In this document: piece by piece, positions 34,147-42,652 of the stretch | Numbering within the stretch: the stretch's first letter is position 1 | Layout: every line of letters starts with the position of its first letter | Source: Bacillota bacterium | Lineage (GTDB): Bacteria; Bacillota; Desulfotomaculia; Desulfotomaculales; VENG01 | Reading direction: 5' to 3' | Length of the DNA stretch: 64,000 nucleotides | NCBI GenBank assembly: GCA_009711705.1 | Contig: VENG01000032.1 | Span: forward strand, 62,001 to 126,000 | Made by a program: the position numbers and the translations under genes | Notes under the pieces: model-generated | The model's database searches: none | Told to the model about the DNA's origin: nothing | Seen by the model: only the letters and a program-made list of their open reading frames with translations

Positions 34147-35307
34147 TTAAGCAGTATGCCGTACGGCATCTGTTTCTTCATGGACTTCGTGGTGTTCCTT
34201 GGGAACGATGTTAAAGTTTTCAACTATAAACAGGTAGCCGAGGACTCCCATGGCAACCAGGCCGATACTTACCAGCCATTCTATGGCCGACGGGAAGTAG
34301 GAGCCTCCGATATAGTCCGACATACCGGTAAATACCACGTTCATACGGTTGATAATTACTCCGGCCACTACCAGCACACTAAAGGTGGCCAAGCCGGCCT
34401 TGCTGTTGCGTAGTTTGGGGGTAAAACAAATAATTAAAGGTATAATGATACCGGCGATCATTTCCAACAGGAACATGTTGCCTTCCAGGTTACCTGCAAA
34501 TACAAGCCCCGCTGCTCCGCGGTAGAATAAGTCACCAATCTTTAGCACCAGGTAAACCAGCATCATGTAACCTGCTATTTTGATTAAAGACTGCAGAACG
34601 TTATATTCCGGCTTGTGCCCGGTGGCCCTGCTGGATAGAAGACTTTCCAGGCTGACCATGGCCGGTCCCACAAAGAAAGATGACATCAGGAAAAATATTG
34701 GCAGCAGCAAAGACCACCATAAGGGGTAGAGTTTGCCGACCTCAATAACGTACAGCGATCCCAGTGATGATTGGTGCAGGGTCGGTAGTAATACGCCGAC
34801 GATCAAAAGAACAGGCAGTATCTTCTTAAAGATGTTGTGCCAGCGCTTGCCTACTTTCTCGGTGGCGATTTCACCGAACTCCAGTAATTGAACCGTGGTG
34901 TAAAGTGATACACACCAGAATACTTCAAATAATATGCTGGTGTGACCCCACGAAACAAACGGGCGCCAGAAGTTGAACCAGCGGCCGATGTCCAGGAAAA
35001 GGCCCACCATAACCAGCAAGTAGCCAATTAGTGAAGTTAATAAAGCGGCTCTGGCAATGGGCGCGAATTTTTTAATGCCCATAATGTTTACTAAAAGGCA
35101 GGTGCTGTAACCGCCGCCGGCCAGTGCTACACCGGTTAGTACGTCAAAACCGATCCACATGCCCCAGGGCCATTCGTCGCTAAGATTAGTGGTTGGTCCT
35201 AGACCCACTACCAGCCTGTACACCATTAGTGCACCGCCTATTGCAGCCAGGGCCATTAAAACTGCCCTTGTGGGAGTCATTCTGAAACTCCAATTTTTTG
35301 CGGCCAT
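34147..35307 (-). CDS. NrfD/HybB-type membrane anchor of exported [FeFe]-hydrogenase
   Basis: About 386 residues with roughly nine or ten hydrophobic helices. It begins MAAKNWSFRMTPTRAVLM and contains WPWGMWIGFDVLTGVALAGGGY near the N-terminus, typical of polysulfide-reductase NrfD/HybB proteins that interact with menaquinone and lack haem. With the ferredoxin-like subunit and the Tat-exported hydrogenase it should form a membrane complex linking extracytoplasmic H2 oxidation to the quinone pool. The chosen ATG has GGGAGG ten bases upstream; the longest frame starts eight codons earlier without a site. It is the last gene of the operon. Confidence 0.92.
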   Translation of the reverse strand: MAAKNWSFRMTPTRAVLMALAAIGGALMVYRLVVGLGPTTNLSDEWPWGMWIGFDVLTGVALAGGGYSTCLLVNIMGIKKFAPIARAALLTSLIGYLLVMVGLFLDIGRWFNFWRPFVSWGHTSILFEVFWCVSLYTTVQLLEFGEIATEKVGKRWHNIFKKILPVLLIVGVLLPTLHQSSLGSLYVIEVGKLYPLWWSLLLPIFFLMSSFFVGPAMVSLESLLSSRATGHKPEYNVLQSLIKIAGYMMLVYLVLKIGDLFYRGAAGLVFAGNLEGNMFLLEMIAGIIIPLIICFTPKLRNSKAGLATFSVLVVAGVIINRMNVVFTGMSDYIGGSYFPSAIEWLVSIGLVAMGVLGYLFIVENFNIVPKEHHEVHEETDAVRHTA

Positions 35308-35366
35308 AATGAAACCTCCCATAATTCCCATTAGGTTAACAAAACTTTATCTTTAGCTTAATGAGT

Positions 35367-36170
35367 TCACTTACCTTTCTTGTTATCGTTTTCTTCATTG
35401 GCGATGGTATTCCGACGCCTGTTATAAACGTACATCCCGGTTAATAGCGCTCCCCAGGTAAGTCCTACGGCAGGTGTAAGGTGCATAATGCTTTCCGTGT
35501 AATAGGGTACGGCCTGGGTGGTAACATCTGTACGGAAACCAAGTTCCTTAAATGGTACATCCGAAATATACAGCCAGGCTGTGCCCCCGGCTTCTTTTTC
35601 GCCAAAAATATGTTGTACATACTTTTTATTATTATTGTTGATTGTTGCGCGCGCTTGTTTAAGTAAGTCTTTATGTTCGCCGAAAGTAAGGGCATTGGTG
35701 GGGCAAACCTCGGTGCATGCAGGTGAATTACCCTCTTTAATTCTGCCCGGGCACATTTGACATTTGCGAATACGGGGGATTACTTTACCCCACTCGTATT
35801 TGGGTATATCAAAGGGACAGGCAAGCATGCAGTACCGGCAGCCCACGCACAAATTGGTATGGTAAACAACCGGGCCTGACTTGGTTTTTTGCAGTGCCTT
35901 GGAAAAACAGGCAGATACACAGGCGGGCTCTTCACAATGCAGGCACTGGTTCTTTACAAACCGCCAGACGCTTTGCTTTTCCGCTCCTGTTTCCGTTTCC
36001 ACCAGCTTAATGTTGGTCCAATTTTCTGCGTCCAGTTTGGAGTCCTTGCCCAACATAGGGGATTCTTTACGGTACTCCAGGTTGTTCCACATTTTGCAGG
36101 CTACCCCGCAGCTGCCGCACCCCACGCACTTGGTGATATCAACTAAAACAGCCTTTGACAAGCTGGTCAC
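35367..36170 (-). CDS. Four-cluster ferredoxin subunit (HybA/HmcB type) with C-terminal membrane segment
   Basis: 267 residues. Sixteen cysteines lie in four [4Fe-4S] motifs: CVGCGSCGVACKMWN, CLHCEEPACVSACF, CVGCRYCMLACPFDIP and the variant CQMCPGRIKEGNSPACTEVCP. One hydrophobic helix near the C-terminus (AVGLTWGALLTGMYVY, about 235-250) anchors it. It would transfer electrons between the hydrogenase and the NrfD-type subunit. No Tat or Sec signal is present at its N-terminus, so it either crosses with the Tat-bearing hydrogenase as a complex or lies elsewhere. It is clustered tightly with its neighbours (39 bases to the hydrogenase gene). Confidence 0.92.
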   Translation of the reverse strand: MTSLSKAVLVDITKCVGCGSCGVACKMWNNLEYRKESPMLGKDSKLDAENWTNIKLVETETGAEKQSVWRFVKNQCLHCEEPACVSACFSKALQKTKSGPVVYHTNLCVGCRYCMLACPFDIPKYEWGKVIPRIRKCQMCPGRIKEGNSPACTEVCPTNALTFGEHKDLLKQARATINNNNKKYVQHIFGEKEAGGTAWLYISDVPFKELGFRTDVTTQAVPYYTESIMHLTPAVGLTWGALLTGMYVYNRRRNTIANEENDNKKGK

Positions 36171-36209
36171 CTCCTGATTTAAAACATACCGGTTATACTG
36201 TTATTTATA

Positions 36210-37763
36210 TTAAGCTTTTAGCTGGTTGAATCTCTTTCCCCGGTCCGTATACTTGGTGTGTAAGAGTTCTTCGGCCAGGTGGCTCATGGGGTGCTCCAGA
36301 AAATCCTGGTAAAGCTTTAGTACTTCTGCGTTTTCATGGGCCTCCCGGTGTTTCATACGGGCATCAGCTTTATATATACTGGCTATGCGCTTCATTCGTA
36401 CTTCATCAGAGGGTGGTACCGCGGACCTTGGCTGCCCGCCTCCGCCTATACAGCCTCCGGGGCAGGACATGAACTCAATAAAGTGGTAGGGTGCTTCGCC
36501 TTTGCGTACGGCATCCAACACCTTACGGCCGTTTTTCATACCGTGGCAAACTGCTACCTTCACTGTTCCCACACCGGGTACATCCACGGCGGCTTCTTTG
36601 ACGCCATCCAGGCCGCGCACCGGGGTCAATTTCAGCAATCCGGCGGGGGGCTGTTGCTCGGTGATAAAGAAATACGCGCCCCGCACCGCCGCTTCCATAA
36701 CTCCTCCGGTGGCCCCGAAGATTAATGCGCCGCCTGTGCCTTCACCAAGCAGAGGGTCGTACTTTTCTTCCGGCAGGGACGGCAGGTCTATGTTCTTTTG
36801 CTTTAACATGCGGGCCAGTTCCCTGGTGGTTAATACCGCATCCATGTCACGCAGGGAAGACTTGTCCCAATAATGGCCGCTGCTGTTCATTTCGGGCCGC
36901 TGAATCTCAAATTTCTTGGCCGTGCAGGGCATGATGGCTACGGAATAAATCTTTTCCGGGGCAATGCCTTTTTGTTTGGCAAAATATGTTTTGGCCAGTG
37001 CACCCAGCATTTGCTGCGGTGACTTACACGTGGACATATTTGGAAACAAATCGGGATAGAAATATTCACAGAATTTTACCCAACCGGGACTGCAGGAAGT
37101 AAATTGGGGCAGTGGTTTCTTAATATCACCTTTAATGCGTTTGATAAGCTCTGTTGCTTCCTCCATGATGGTTAGGTCTGCCGTGAAGTTGGTGTCGAAT
37201 ACCGAGTCAAATCCCAGGCGTTTCAGACCGGCCACCTGCTGGCCCATCACAAAAGTGCCCGGTTCCAATCCGAATTCCTCGCCCAGTGCCACCCTGGTGG
37301 CGGGTGCTGTTTGCACGATTACGTATTTATCCGGATCTTGTATGGCCTGCATTACCTTGGCGGTATCATCACATTCTGTGATGGCCGCGGTGGGGCACCA
37401 GAGGGCACATTGACCGCAGTTGATGCAGACAATATCGTCTACAATGGGAAGATCATAATGCCCGAAAACTGTCTGGGTGTTTTGGCAGACTTCAAGACAT
37501 TGCCCGCACAGTATGCATTTTTGGTTATCCCTGGTAATGGAGGGGTTGTTCGGAGATATAGGTATACGTCCTCGTACTTGAGTAGGCCAGGTACCCGCGG
37601 ATTGGTATTGCTCCGGAAGCCAGCCTTGTCCACTGCCATTTTGGGCTGCGTTGGCCACTCCAGTACCTATATTAGCCGTAATACCGGCTAATCCCAGCCC
37701 TCCCATCATTTTGAGGAAGGATCGCCTGGTAACTTTTTTTTCCAGCTTGAGCTGTTCGTCCAT
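36210..37763 (-). CDS. Tat-exported [FeFe]-hydrogenase catalytic subunit
   Basis: 517 residues. The N-terminus has a twin-arginine signal (KKVTRRSFLKMMGG, hydrophobic stretch, ANAAQ cleavage site), so the folded enzyme is exported. Two [4Fe-4S] motifs (CILCGQCLEVCQ and CINCGQCALWCP) precede the H-cluster domain with TSCSPGW (C224-S225), STCKSPQQM, MPCTAKKFE and SCPGGCIGGGGQP, then the small-subunit-like tail KLYQDFLEHPMSHLAEELLHTKY. The N-terminal [2Fe-2S] and His/Cys domains of HndD are absent. The neighbouring NrfD and ferredoxin subunits and the adjacent tatC and tatA make a membrane-bound H2-oxidising complex the most likely role. GGAGGAG precedes the ATG. Confidence 0.95.
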   Translation of the reverse strand: MDEQLKLEKKVTRRSFLKMMGGLGLAGITANIGTGVANAAQNGSGQGWLPEQYQSAGTWPTQVRGRIPISPNNPSITRDNQKCILCGQCLEVCQNTQTVFGHYDLPIVDDIVCINCGQCALWCPTAAITECDDTAKVMQAIQDPDKYVIVQTAPATRVALGEEFGLEPGTFVMGQQVAGLKRLGFDSVFDTNFTADLTIMEEATELIKRIKGDIKKPLPQFTSCSPGWVKFCEYFYPDLFPNMSTCKSPQQMLGALAKTYFAKQKGIAPEKIYSVAIMPCTAKKFEIQRPEMNSSGHYWDKSSLRDMDAVLTTRELARMLKQKNIDLPSLPEEKYDPLLGEGTGGALIFGATGGVMEAAVRGAYFFITEQQPPAGLLKLTPVRGLDGVKEAAVDVPGVGTVKVAVCHGMKNGRKVLDAVRKGEAPYHFIEFMSCPGGCIGGGGQPRSAVPPSDEVRMKRIASIYKADARMKHREAHENAEVLKLYQDFLEHPMSHLAEELLHTKYTDRGKRFNQLKA

Positions 37764-37795
37764 TGATGCTCCTCCTTATTGCTCTAATTCAGCCC

Positions 37796-38587
37796 CTATA
37801 ATTTTTTGCGTAACCTGGTCAGTTTTTTAAACGGTGCTACCAGGTCAATGGCTCTGCCGGCCTGTTTGCGGTAGTTCATCCATTCCACAACCCGGACGAT
37901 GGTAGCACTGAGCTCGTATAAGAGATACATGGGGGCTGCAAAAAGAAGCACGGTGAATATGTCGGGGGATGCCACCACAGCAGAGGCGATAACCACCGAT
38001 ACAACAATTGCCATTTTGCGCATTTTGACCATGGTCCGGTATGAAATAATTCCCAATTTGGCTAAGAAGAAGCTGGCCAGGGGCATTTCAAAGATCAGAC
38101 CGAAGGGTAGTAAAAAATTGAGAGTAAATGAAATGTATTTTCCCACGCTAAGCATGGGTATGAGCTGGCTTCCGCCGTACTGCAGCAAAAATTGAATGCA
38201 GAGGCGAAATACTACCAAAAAACCAAAAGCTACGCCGCCAATAAAAAGTAAGCAAGAAATGAATACAAAAACCGTGAAGTATACCCGTTCCAGCTTGCGC
38301 AGCGCGGGTATAATAAACCCCCAGAACTGCCAGAGGGTGATGGGCAGAGAGGCTAAAAAACCGGTGAAAAAAGCCAGCTTTATTTTGGTCATTACCGCTT
38401 CTGTGACACCAATAAAGACTATATCCTTTCCCGTGCTGGTAACCGGTTGCAGGAGAATTTGAAGTATTTGGTCAGTGAATACCCAGGACACACCTGCCAT
38501 AACAACTGTAGAGATGATTGATATGATTAAGAGCCGGCGCAGTTCTTCCAGGTGTTGGACAACCGACAATTCTTCAGTTTTGGAAAT
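37796..38587 (-). CDS. tatC: Sec-independent translocase TatC (probable ATT start)
   Basis: TatC is the six-helix membrane receptor for twin-arginine signals. The protein shows the family start SVVQHLEELRRLL and six hydrophobic helices; FEMPLASFFLAKLGIIS is the conserved Phe-Glu region after helix 3. The longest standard-start frame begins with TTG at LSVVQHLEEL, which has no ribosome site. Six codons further upstream, ATT TCC AAA ACT GAA GAA follows AAGGGGG by exactly eight bases and supplies the usual family N-terminus (M)SKTEELSVV. I therefore extend the gene to the ATT. It is followed 32 bases later by the Tat-dependent hydrogenase gene, an obvious functional pairing. Confidence 0.92.
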   Translation of the reverse strand: MSKTEELSVVQHLEELRRLLIISIISTVVMAGVSWVFTDQILQILLQPVTSTGKDIVFIGVTEAVMTKIKLAFFTGFLASLPITLWQFWGFIIPALRKLERVYFTVFVFISCLLFIGGVAFGFLVVFRLCIQFLLQYGGSQLIPMLSVGKYISFTLNFLLPFGLIFEMPLASFFLAKLGIISYRTMVKMRKMAIVVSVVIASAVVASPDIFTVLLFAAPMYLLYELSATIVRVVEWMNYRKQAGRAIDLVAPFKKLTRLRKKL

Positions 38588-38627
38588 TTTCAGCGCCCCC
38601 TTCCCGCGAGCCCGGTAACGAGAAAAT

Positions 38628-38900
38628 TTAGTGATTTACACTGGTGGTCTGGGTTGTTTCAGATGCGGATGCCGCTGTCTTGGTAGTGTCGATACCTTTA
38701 GTCGCTTGGTCACTGCTTTCCACTATGACCTGTTCCTTTTCTTTTTTTTCATCGTCCTCGCTGGAAAAGGCATCTCTCATGTCGCGCAATGCTTTGCCCA
38801 TGGCCTTACCTGCTTCGGGAAGTTTACCCGGCCCGAAAACAATCAAGACGACCACCAGAATAAGGATCAGGTGGGTGGGTTGAAAAAGCCCGTTAAACAT
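38628..38900 (-). CDS. tatA: Twin-arginine translocase component TatA
   Basis: A 90-residue TatA: a short N-terminus, one membrane helix ([21 protein letters not shown], with the FGPGKLPE hinge), then an amphipathic helix ([14 protein letters not shown]) and a polar Ser/Thr-rich tail. It polymerises to form the Tat pore with TatC. GGAGGAG precedes the ATG. It opens an operon of tatA-tatC-hydrogenase-ferredoxin-nrfD, so the translocase is apparently dedicated to, or at least co-expressed with, the exported hydrogenase. Confidence 0.94.
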   Translation of the reverse strand: MFNGLFQPTHLILILVVVLIVFGPGKLPEAGKAMGKALRDMRDAFSSEDDEKKEKEQVIVESSDQATKGIDTTKTAASASETTQTTSVNH

Positions 38901-39316
38901 TGGAACTCCTCCTTTTTAAAAGATGATTTTTATACTATAACTGCTTATTTAGCAAGTTTATAAAAATTTTTTATCGCTATCAGTGTAAATAGATAAGTGG
39001 TATTTATTGATATCCATTACAATTTTTTATTATGATAGTTCTTTTTTTCTCAAAAATCAACACATTTTATTTACAAAAAAGTTACAAAAAAAATCTTCCT
39101 ACTGATCTAATACCATTTATTGCCCAATTTCGCAGGTAATTCCGTGCCCTGTGTCGAATCTATCTTCGCACATCCTGTAAGACCCCGCCCCTTTAGGGTC
39201 GGGGACTAACAGGCTGTAAGCTCGAAATAAGTGCGACTAAGGTTCAAGTGGGGTCAAGACCCCACCTGAACCAAGTCTTCTTTATACCCGGCTTTGTTGT
39301 TTCTGGAGGGGACTGC
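38901..39316. other. Divergent intergenic region with two strong hairpins, possible IS200/IS605-type end remnant
   Basis: The left part is AT-rich and should hold the tatA promoter (TTGCTA and TATAAA on the minus strand, only 15 bases apart). The right part has a hairpin at 39181-39206 (GACCCCGCCC, loop, GGGTCGGGGAC) and another at 39241-39272 (GGTTCA-A-GTGGGGTC, AA, GACCCCAC-C-TGAACC). A GC-rich hairpin just after a possible TnpB-like C-terminal reading frame is reminiscent of IS200/IS605 right ends, but this is weak. No complete gene is present. Confidence 0.5.
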
Positions 39317-41059
39317 ATGAAATTAGCACGTAGATTGCCGGTTGTTATTTACAGGTGGACAGTTATATTTTTAGCCTTTTGGTTTGTATCATATCTGCTA
39401 CCTATGCTGGATTTGGATATGACCGGGCATATGTTTTTCTTGTTAACGCTGGGGGTAGTGGCTGAGTGGTTTGCTGTCAGCTTTCCACAGGGACAGCTTG
39501 CCGCTACATTTTCCGTCATTTTTACCTCTTATTTAATTTTTGGTTCAGCCGGCGCCGTGTGGATAACAGCCTGGAGTTGTTTGATGGGACAGGCTTTGGC
39601 CCGGAGCAATTCTCTCCCTACTGTATTGTTTAATGCCTCTCAATATGTAGTGGCCATAGCGGGGGCCGATTTTTTATATATGTATCTGGGCGGGTCTCTA
39701 GCTGAGCGCCTGGCCTGGGGGAATATATATCCTTTAATTGTATTTGTTTTGGCCTGTTTTGTTATAAATCAAGTTCTTATCTATCTTTACCTGTTGCCGG
39801 ACCGCAAAAATAATCCTCTGGTTTTCTGGCGCGATGCCCTGCGCTGGGACAGTATTACCTATTTGCTGACCGCACCTTTGGGGGCGCTGATGGCTGTTAT
39901 ATACCATAATGTAAGCTTGTGGGGGGTATTGCTCCTTTTCTTGCCGGTGCTGGTAATGCAGTTTGTGATGCGGCTATATGTACATCTTGAGCTGGCCAAC
40001 CGGGAACTGCGGGCTCTGTATGAGGTGAGCAAAGGCTTAGAGGGCAAGTTGGACCAGGATAGTATTTTAGAAGTAGTACTGGCCGAGGCGCGGCGGGTGG
40101 TAAGGTATCACACCGGCATTATTTACCTTTGGGCGGAGGATAAAGGTCGTTACGAGGCCCAGGCCGTGGCCGGGCCGTACAAGCGCCAGCTGGAAAAATC
40201 CATTATCATTCCCGGACAGGAGTTTTTAGGCTGTCTGGCTCAGAGCGGCGAGCGGGCCATCGTATGTGATTCCAAGCGGGACCCTCGTGTTCAAGGGCAG
40301 CCTGGCTTTACGCAGGTACATAAATCAGTGCTTGTAATCCCGCTCTTGACAGAAAAAGAAGTGTTGGGTCTTTTTGTGTTGGGCGATAAGCGCTGTTTTG
40401 CTTTTCAGACAAGCCATTTACACGTCTTTACCGGGATTGTGGGGCAGGCGGCGGTGGCTGTGGCCAACGCCAGGCTGAATAAGCGTTTAGAGATTAATGC
40501 CACCACTGATGCTTTAACCGGCCTGCATAACCGCAGTTACTTTATGGAATGCCTGGAAAAAGTATTTAACGAAGAAAATTTACCCAGTCAGATGGCATTG
40601 ATAATCCTTGATATTGATGACCTCAGCAAAGTAAACCATAATTATGGCCATGATGCCGGGGATGCGGCTATTTCCATGGTGGGGCGGGCTGTTTTTTCCG
40701 TGGCTGGGTACCGGGGAGTAGCAGCTCGTTTTGACGGCGAACAATTTTCCGTGCTGCTGCCAGGGGTAGGAGAAGTATTGGCAGCCGAATTAGCTGAGGG
40801 TATCAGGCGGTCGGTGAGTAGTACAATACTGGAGACCGGTGATTACCGGTGTAGTGTAGGTGTGAGCTGCGGGGTAGCCTGTTATCCACAGGATGCAGGG
40901 GATGCGCACGGGCTCCTGCGCCGTGCGGACCAGGCCTTAAAGAGGGCCAAAGAAAATGGGCGTGACCGTACCGAGGTATATTCTTGTAAGGACTTGTCAA
41001 GTAAGGAAAAGCAGGCGGCTGTATCGCTATTAAGCCGCAAAAAGGGTATGGGGGTATAG
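39317..41059 (+). CDS. Membrane GAF-GGDEF-like protein with degenerate signature
   Basis: About 580 residues. Five to seven N-terminal membrane helices (about 10-220) resemble MASE-type sensor regions. A GAF domain (about 250-395, with VVRYHTGIIYLWAEDKGRYEA, split by the usual loop) and a C-terminal GGDEF-like domain (about 405-570) with TTDALTGLHNRSYF and DIDDLSKVNHNYGHDAGD follow. The catalytic signature GG(D/E)EF is DGEQF (D473-F477), and no RxxD inhibitory site precedes it, so diguanylate cyclase activity is doubtful; it may bind GTP or c-di-GMP, or act through the GAF domain. ATG with GGAGGGG is clear. Confidence 0.88.
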   Translation: MKLARRLPVVIYRWTVIFLAFWFVSYLLPMLDLDMTGHMFFLLTLGVVAEWFAVSFPQGQLAATFSVIFTSYLIFGSAGAVWITAWSCLMGQALARSNSLPTVLFNASQYVVAIAGADFLYMYLGGSLAERLAWGNIYPLIVFVLACFVINQVLIYLYLLPDRKNNPLVFWRDALRWDSITYLLTAPLGALMAVIYHNVSLWGVLLLFLPVLVMQFVMRLYVHLELANRELRALYEVSKGLEGKLDQDSILEVVLAEARRVVRYHTGIIYLWAEDKGRYEAQAVAGPYKRQLEKSIIIPGQEFLGCLAQSGERAIVCDSKRDPRVQGQPGFTQVHKSVLVIPLLTEKEVLGLFVLGDKRCFAFQTSHLHVFTGIVGQAAVAVANARLNKRLEINATTDALTGLHNRSYFMECLEKVFNEENLPSQMALIILDIDDLSKVNHNYGHDAGDAAISMVGRAVFSVAGYRGVAARFDGEQFSVLLPGVGEVLAAELAEGIRRSVSSTILETGDYRCSVGVSCGVACYPQDAGDAHGLLRRADQALKRAKENGRDRTEVYSCKDLSSKEKQAAVSLLSRKKGMGV

Positions 41060-41087
41060 ATTTTTTTTATTAGGAGAGGGATATATT

Positions 41088-41849
41088 TTGTATCTCAGTT
41101 ACCTTTTACAGGGGCTGTGGGAGCTTATGTACCCGCCCAGGCGGGCGTGCCCCCTGTGCGGAAGCCAAACGTCTAAAGGTGAAATATGCCCGCATTGCCT
41201 CCAATGGGTGCGGCGGCACGGATCCGGGCCGGTGTGTCCTGTTTGCGGCAGGTTTATTAATTTACCATCAGTTGGGCCGTGTAATCACGGAAGACACCCG
41301 TGTCCCATATGTGCGTCCCAAGCTCCTGCCTTTAATGCGGCCAGGGCGGTGGGACCGTATGAAGGGGTACTGCGCGACGCTATTCTACATTTGAAATCAA
41401 AGGGTACGCGGCGAGTGGCAGCAGCCTTGGGGGAATTGGCCGCGGAAGTTGTACACAGGGAACCGGCTTTTGCTGCCGCGGAATTGATCATACCGGTGCC
41501 GCTTGCACCCAGGCGTCTGGCCCGCCGGGGTTTTAACCAGGCCCAGCTTTTGGCCTTGGAACTGGGGAACCTTATAGAATTGCCTGTGGATACTAAAGCG
41601 GTGGCCAAGGTGAGGGAGACAAAGCCCCAGATAGGCCTTTCCCGTTATGAACGGGAGAGGAACCTTATTGACGCCTTCGCGGTAATCACACCGGAAACCG
41701 TATACGGCAAGAGAATATTACTTATCGATGATGTGCTTACCACCGGCGCCACCATGGATAATATTAGCATAAAACTACGCCGTCACCAGCCGTCCACCAT
41801 CCTTGCCCTAACCGCTGCCGGAGGCAAAGCGGGTGTCTCTTTTGTATAA
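41088..41849 (+). CDS. ComF-family phosphoribosyltransferase-like protein
   Basis: 253 residues. The N-terminal zinc ribbon (CPLCGSQTSKGEICPHCLQW, then CPVCGRF and CPIC) precedes a type-I PRTase fold with the PRPP loop VYGKRILLIDDVLTTGATM. ComF proteins take part in DNA uptake in competent bacteria; homologues are widespread in species not known to be competent. The DDVLTTGAT motif is intact. TTG is the start, with AGGAGAGGG upstream. It is 28 bases from the GAF/GGDEF-like gene and likely co-transcribed. Confidence 0.92.
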   Translation: MYLSYLLQGLWELMYPPRRACPLCGSQTSKGEICPHCLQWVRRHGSGPVCPVCGRFINLPSVGPCNHGRHPCPICASQAPAFNAARAVGPYEGVLRDAILHLKSKGTRRVAAALGELAAEVVHREPAFAAAELIIPVPLAPRRLARRGFNQAQLLALELGNLIELPVDTKAVAKVRETKPQIGLSRYERERNLIDAFAVITPETVYGKRILLIDDVLTTGATMDNISIKLRRHQPSTILALTAAGGKAGVSFV

Positions 41850-41874
41850 AATCGAAAAAAATGAGCAAAATGGC

Positions 41875-41903
41875 TTGAATAGCTGGTTAATATGGGGTAC
41901 AAT
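41875..41903 (+). promoter_or_regulatory. HU gene promoter
   Basis: TTGAAT and TACAAT are separated by 17 bases, with the start codon about 34 bases after the -10. Confidence 0.65.
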
Positions 41904-41936
41904 AGGCCATGAAAATTTTGGAATAAGGGTGATTTT

Positions 41937-42209
41937 GTGAACAAAACTGAACTTGTTGCCAGTATTGCCGAAAAGACAGGTTTAACAAAAAAGGATGCAG
42001 AAAAAGCTGTAGACGGAATGACAGAAAGTATTAAGGAATCTCTTCAGAATCAGGAAAAGGTGCAACTTGTAGGGTTTGGTACTTTTGAAGTGAGAGAGCG
42101 TGCTGCCCGCAAAGGCAGAAACCCGCAAACCGGTGAAGAGATCGATATTGCCGCAGCAATGATGCCGGCGTTCAAACCGGGTAAAGCATTAAAGGATGCA
42201 TTAAATTAA
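41937..42209 (+). CDS. HU-family DNA-binding protein
   Basis: A 90-residue histone-like protein that bends and compacts DNA. It begins [26 protein letters not shown] and shows the DNA-binding arm signature [24 protein letters not shown] and the end [15 protein letters not shown] is the start, with AAGGGTG upstream and a promoter close by. It is monocistronic, followed by a strong terminator. Confidence 0.97.
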   Translation: MNKTELVASIAEKTGLTKKDAEKAVDGMTESIKESLQNQEKVQLVGFGTFEVRERAARKGRNPQTGEEIDIAAAMMPAFKPGKALKDALN

Positions 42210-42242
42210 AAATAAGCCAGGTATATACCTGGCTTATTTTTA
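42208..42242 (+). terminator. HU gene terminator
   Basis: AATAAGCCAGGTATATACCTGGCTTATT is a near-perfect stem flanked by A- and T-runs, so it can work in both directions. Confidence 0.9.
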
Positions 42243-42425
42243 ATTGTTAAGGAAGAATGTGGCAGAGTAATATCAGGCCATTTGGTAAAATCTTACAGTA
42301 AATTATGACATTACTCCCGCCTGGTAACTTTGGGTAGTCACAGTAAGAACAGGAAGATGATAAATATTGACATTTAAGGCAATAAAATATGTGTCACTTA
42401 GACAAAAAATAACATGACTATAATT

Positions 42426-42501
42426 TTATTCACAGTGGAAAGGCCTGAAAATGGGGTTATCAACAGAGTTATGCACACTATCCACAGCTTAAGTGTCCAC
42501 A
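42426..42501 (+). promoter_or_regulatory. Cluster of five DnaA-box-like sites
   Basis: Five 9-mers on the same strand fit or nearly fit TTATNCACA: TTATTCACA (42426), TTATCAACA (42457), TTATGCACA (42469), CTATCCACA (42478) and GTGTCCACA (42493). Two match the degenerate consensus fully and the others differ at one or two positions. Nothing else about the locus suggests oriC (no dnaA or dnaN). Confidence 0.6.
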
Positions 42502-42569
42502 AACAGTATTTTGCAAGCAGTACTTGTCGACAATAATTACATATATTGGTAGTTAATAATGAAAAATAC

Positions 42570-42599
42570 TTGACACCCGGCTGTTATTAGTGCTATTAT
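42570..42599 (+). promoter_or_regulatory. csp promoter
   Basis: TTGACA and TATTAT are separated by 18 bases, with TG placed one base before the -10 (extended). The leader to the GTG start is about 45 bases. Confidence 0.75.
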
Positions 42600-42652
42600 T
42601 TAACTGCGTAAGTTTATGCTTGCGGGATTAAATTTTCAGGAGGAATGTGTAA

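Larger units (their letters stand above)
42243..42652. other. Gene-free region between HU and csp
   Basis: About 410 bases without an ORF. The first part shows nothing distinctive. From 42426 it carries a cluster of DnaA-box-like 9-mers, listed separately, and then the csp promoter. Confidence 0.7.

Noticed and set aside
34072..34413. Plus-strand open frame opposite the nrfD-type gene end
   Set aside because: It is the complementary strand of the terminator and of a strongly conserved membrane gene.
42426..42652. Chromosomal replication origin at the DnaA-box cluster
   Set aside because: No dnaA, dnaN, rpmH or gyrase genes and no obvious DNA-unwinding element next to the boxes; a regulatory or titration cluster is more likely.
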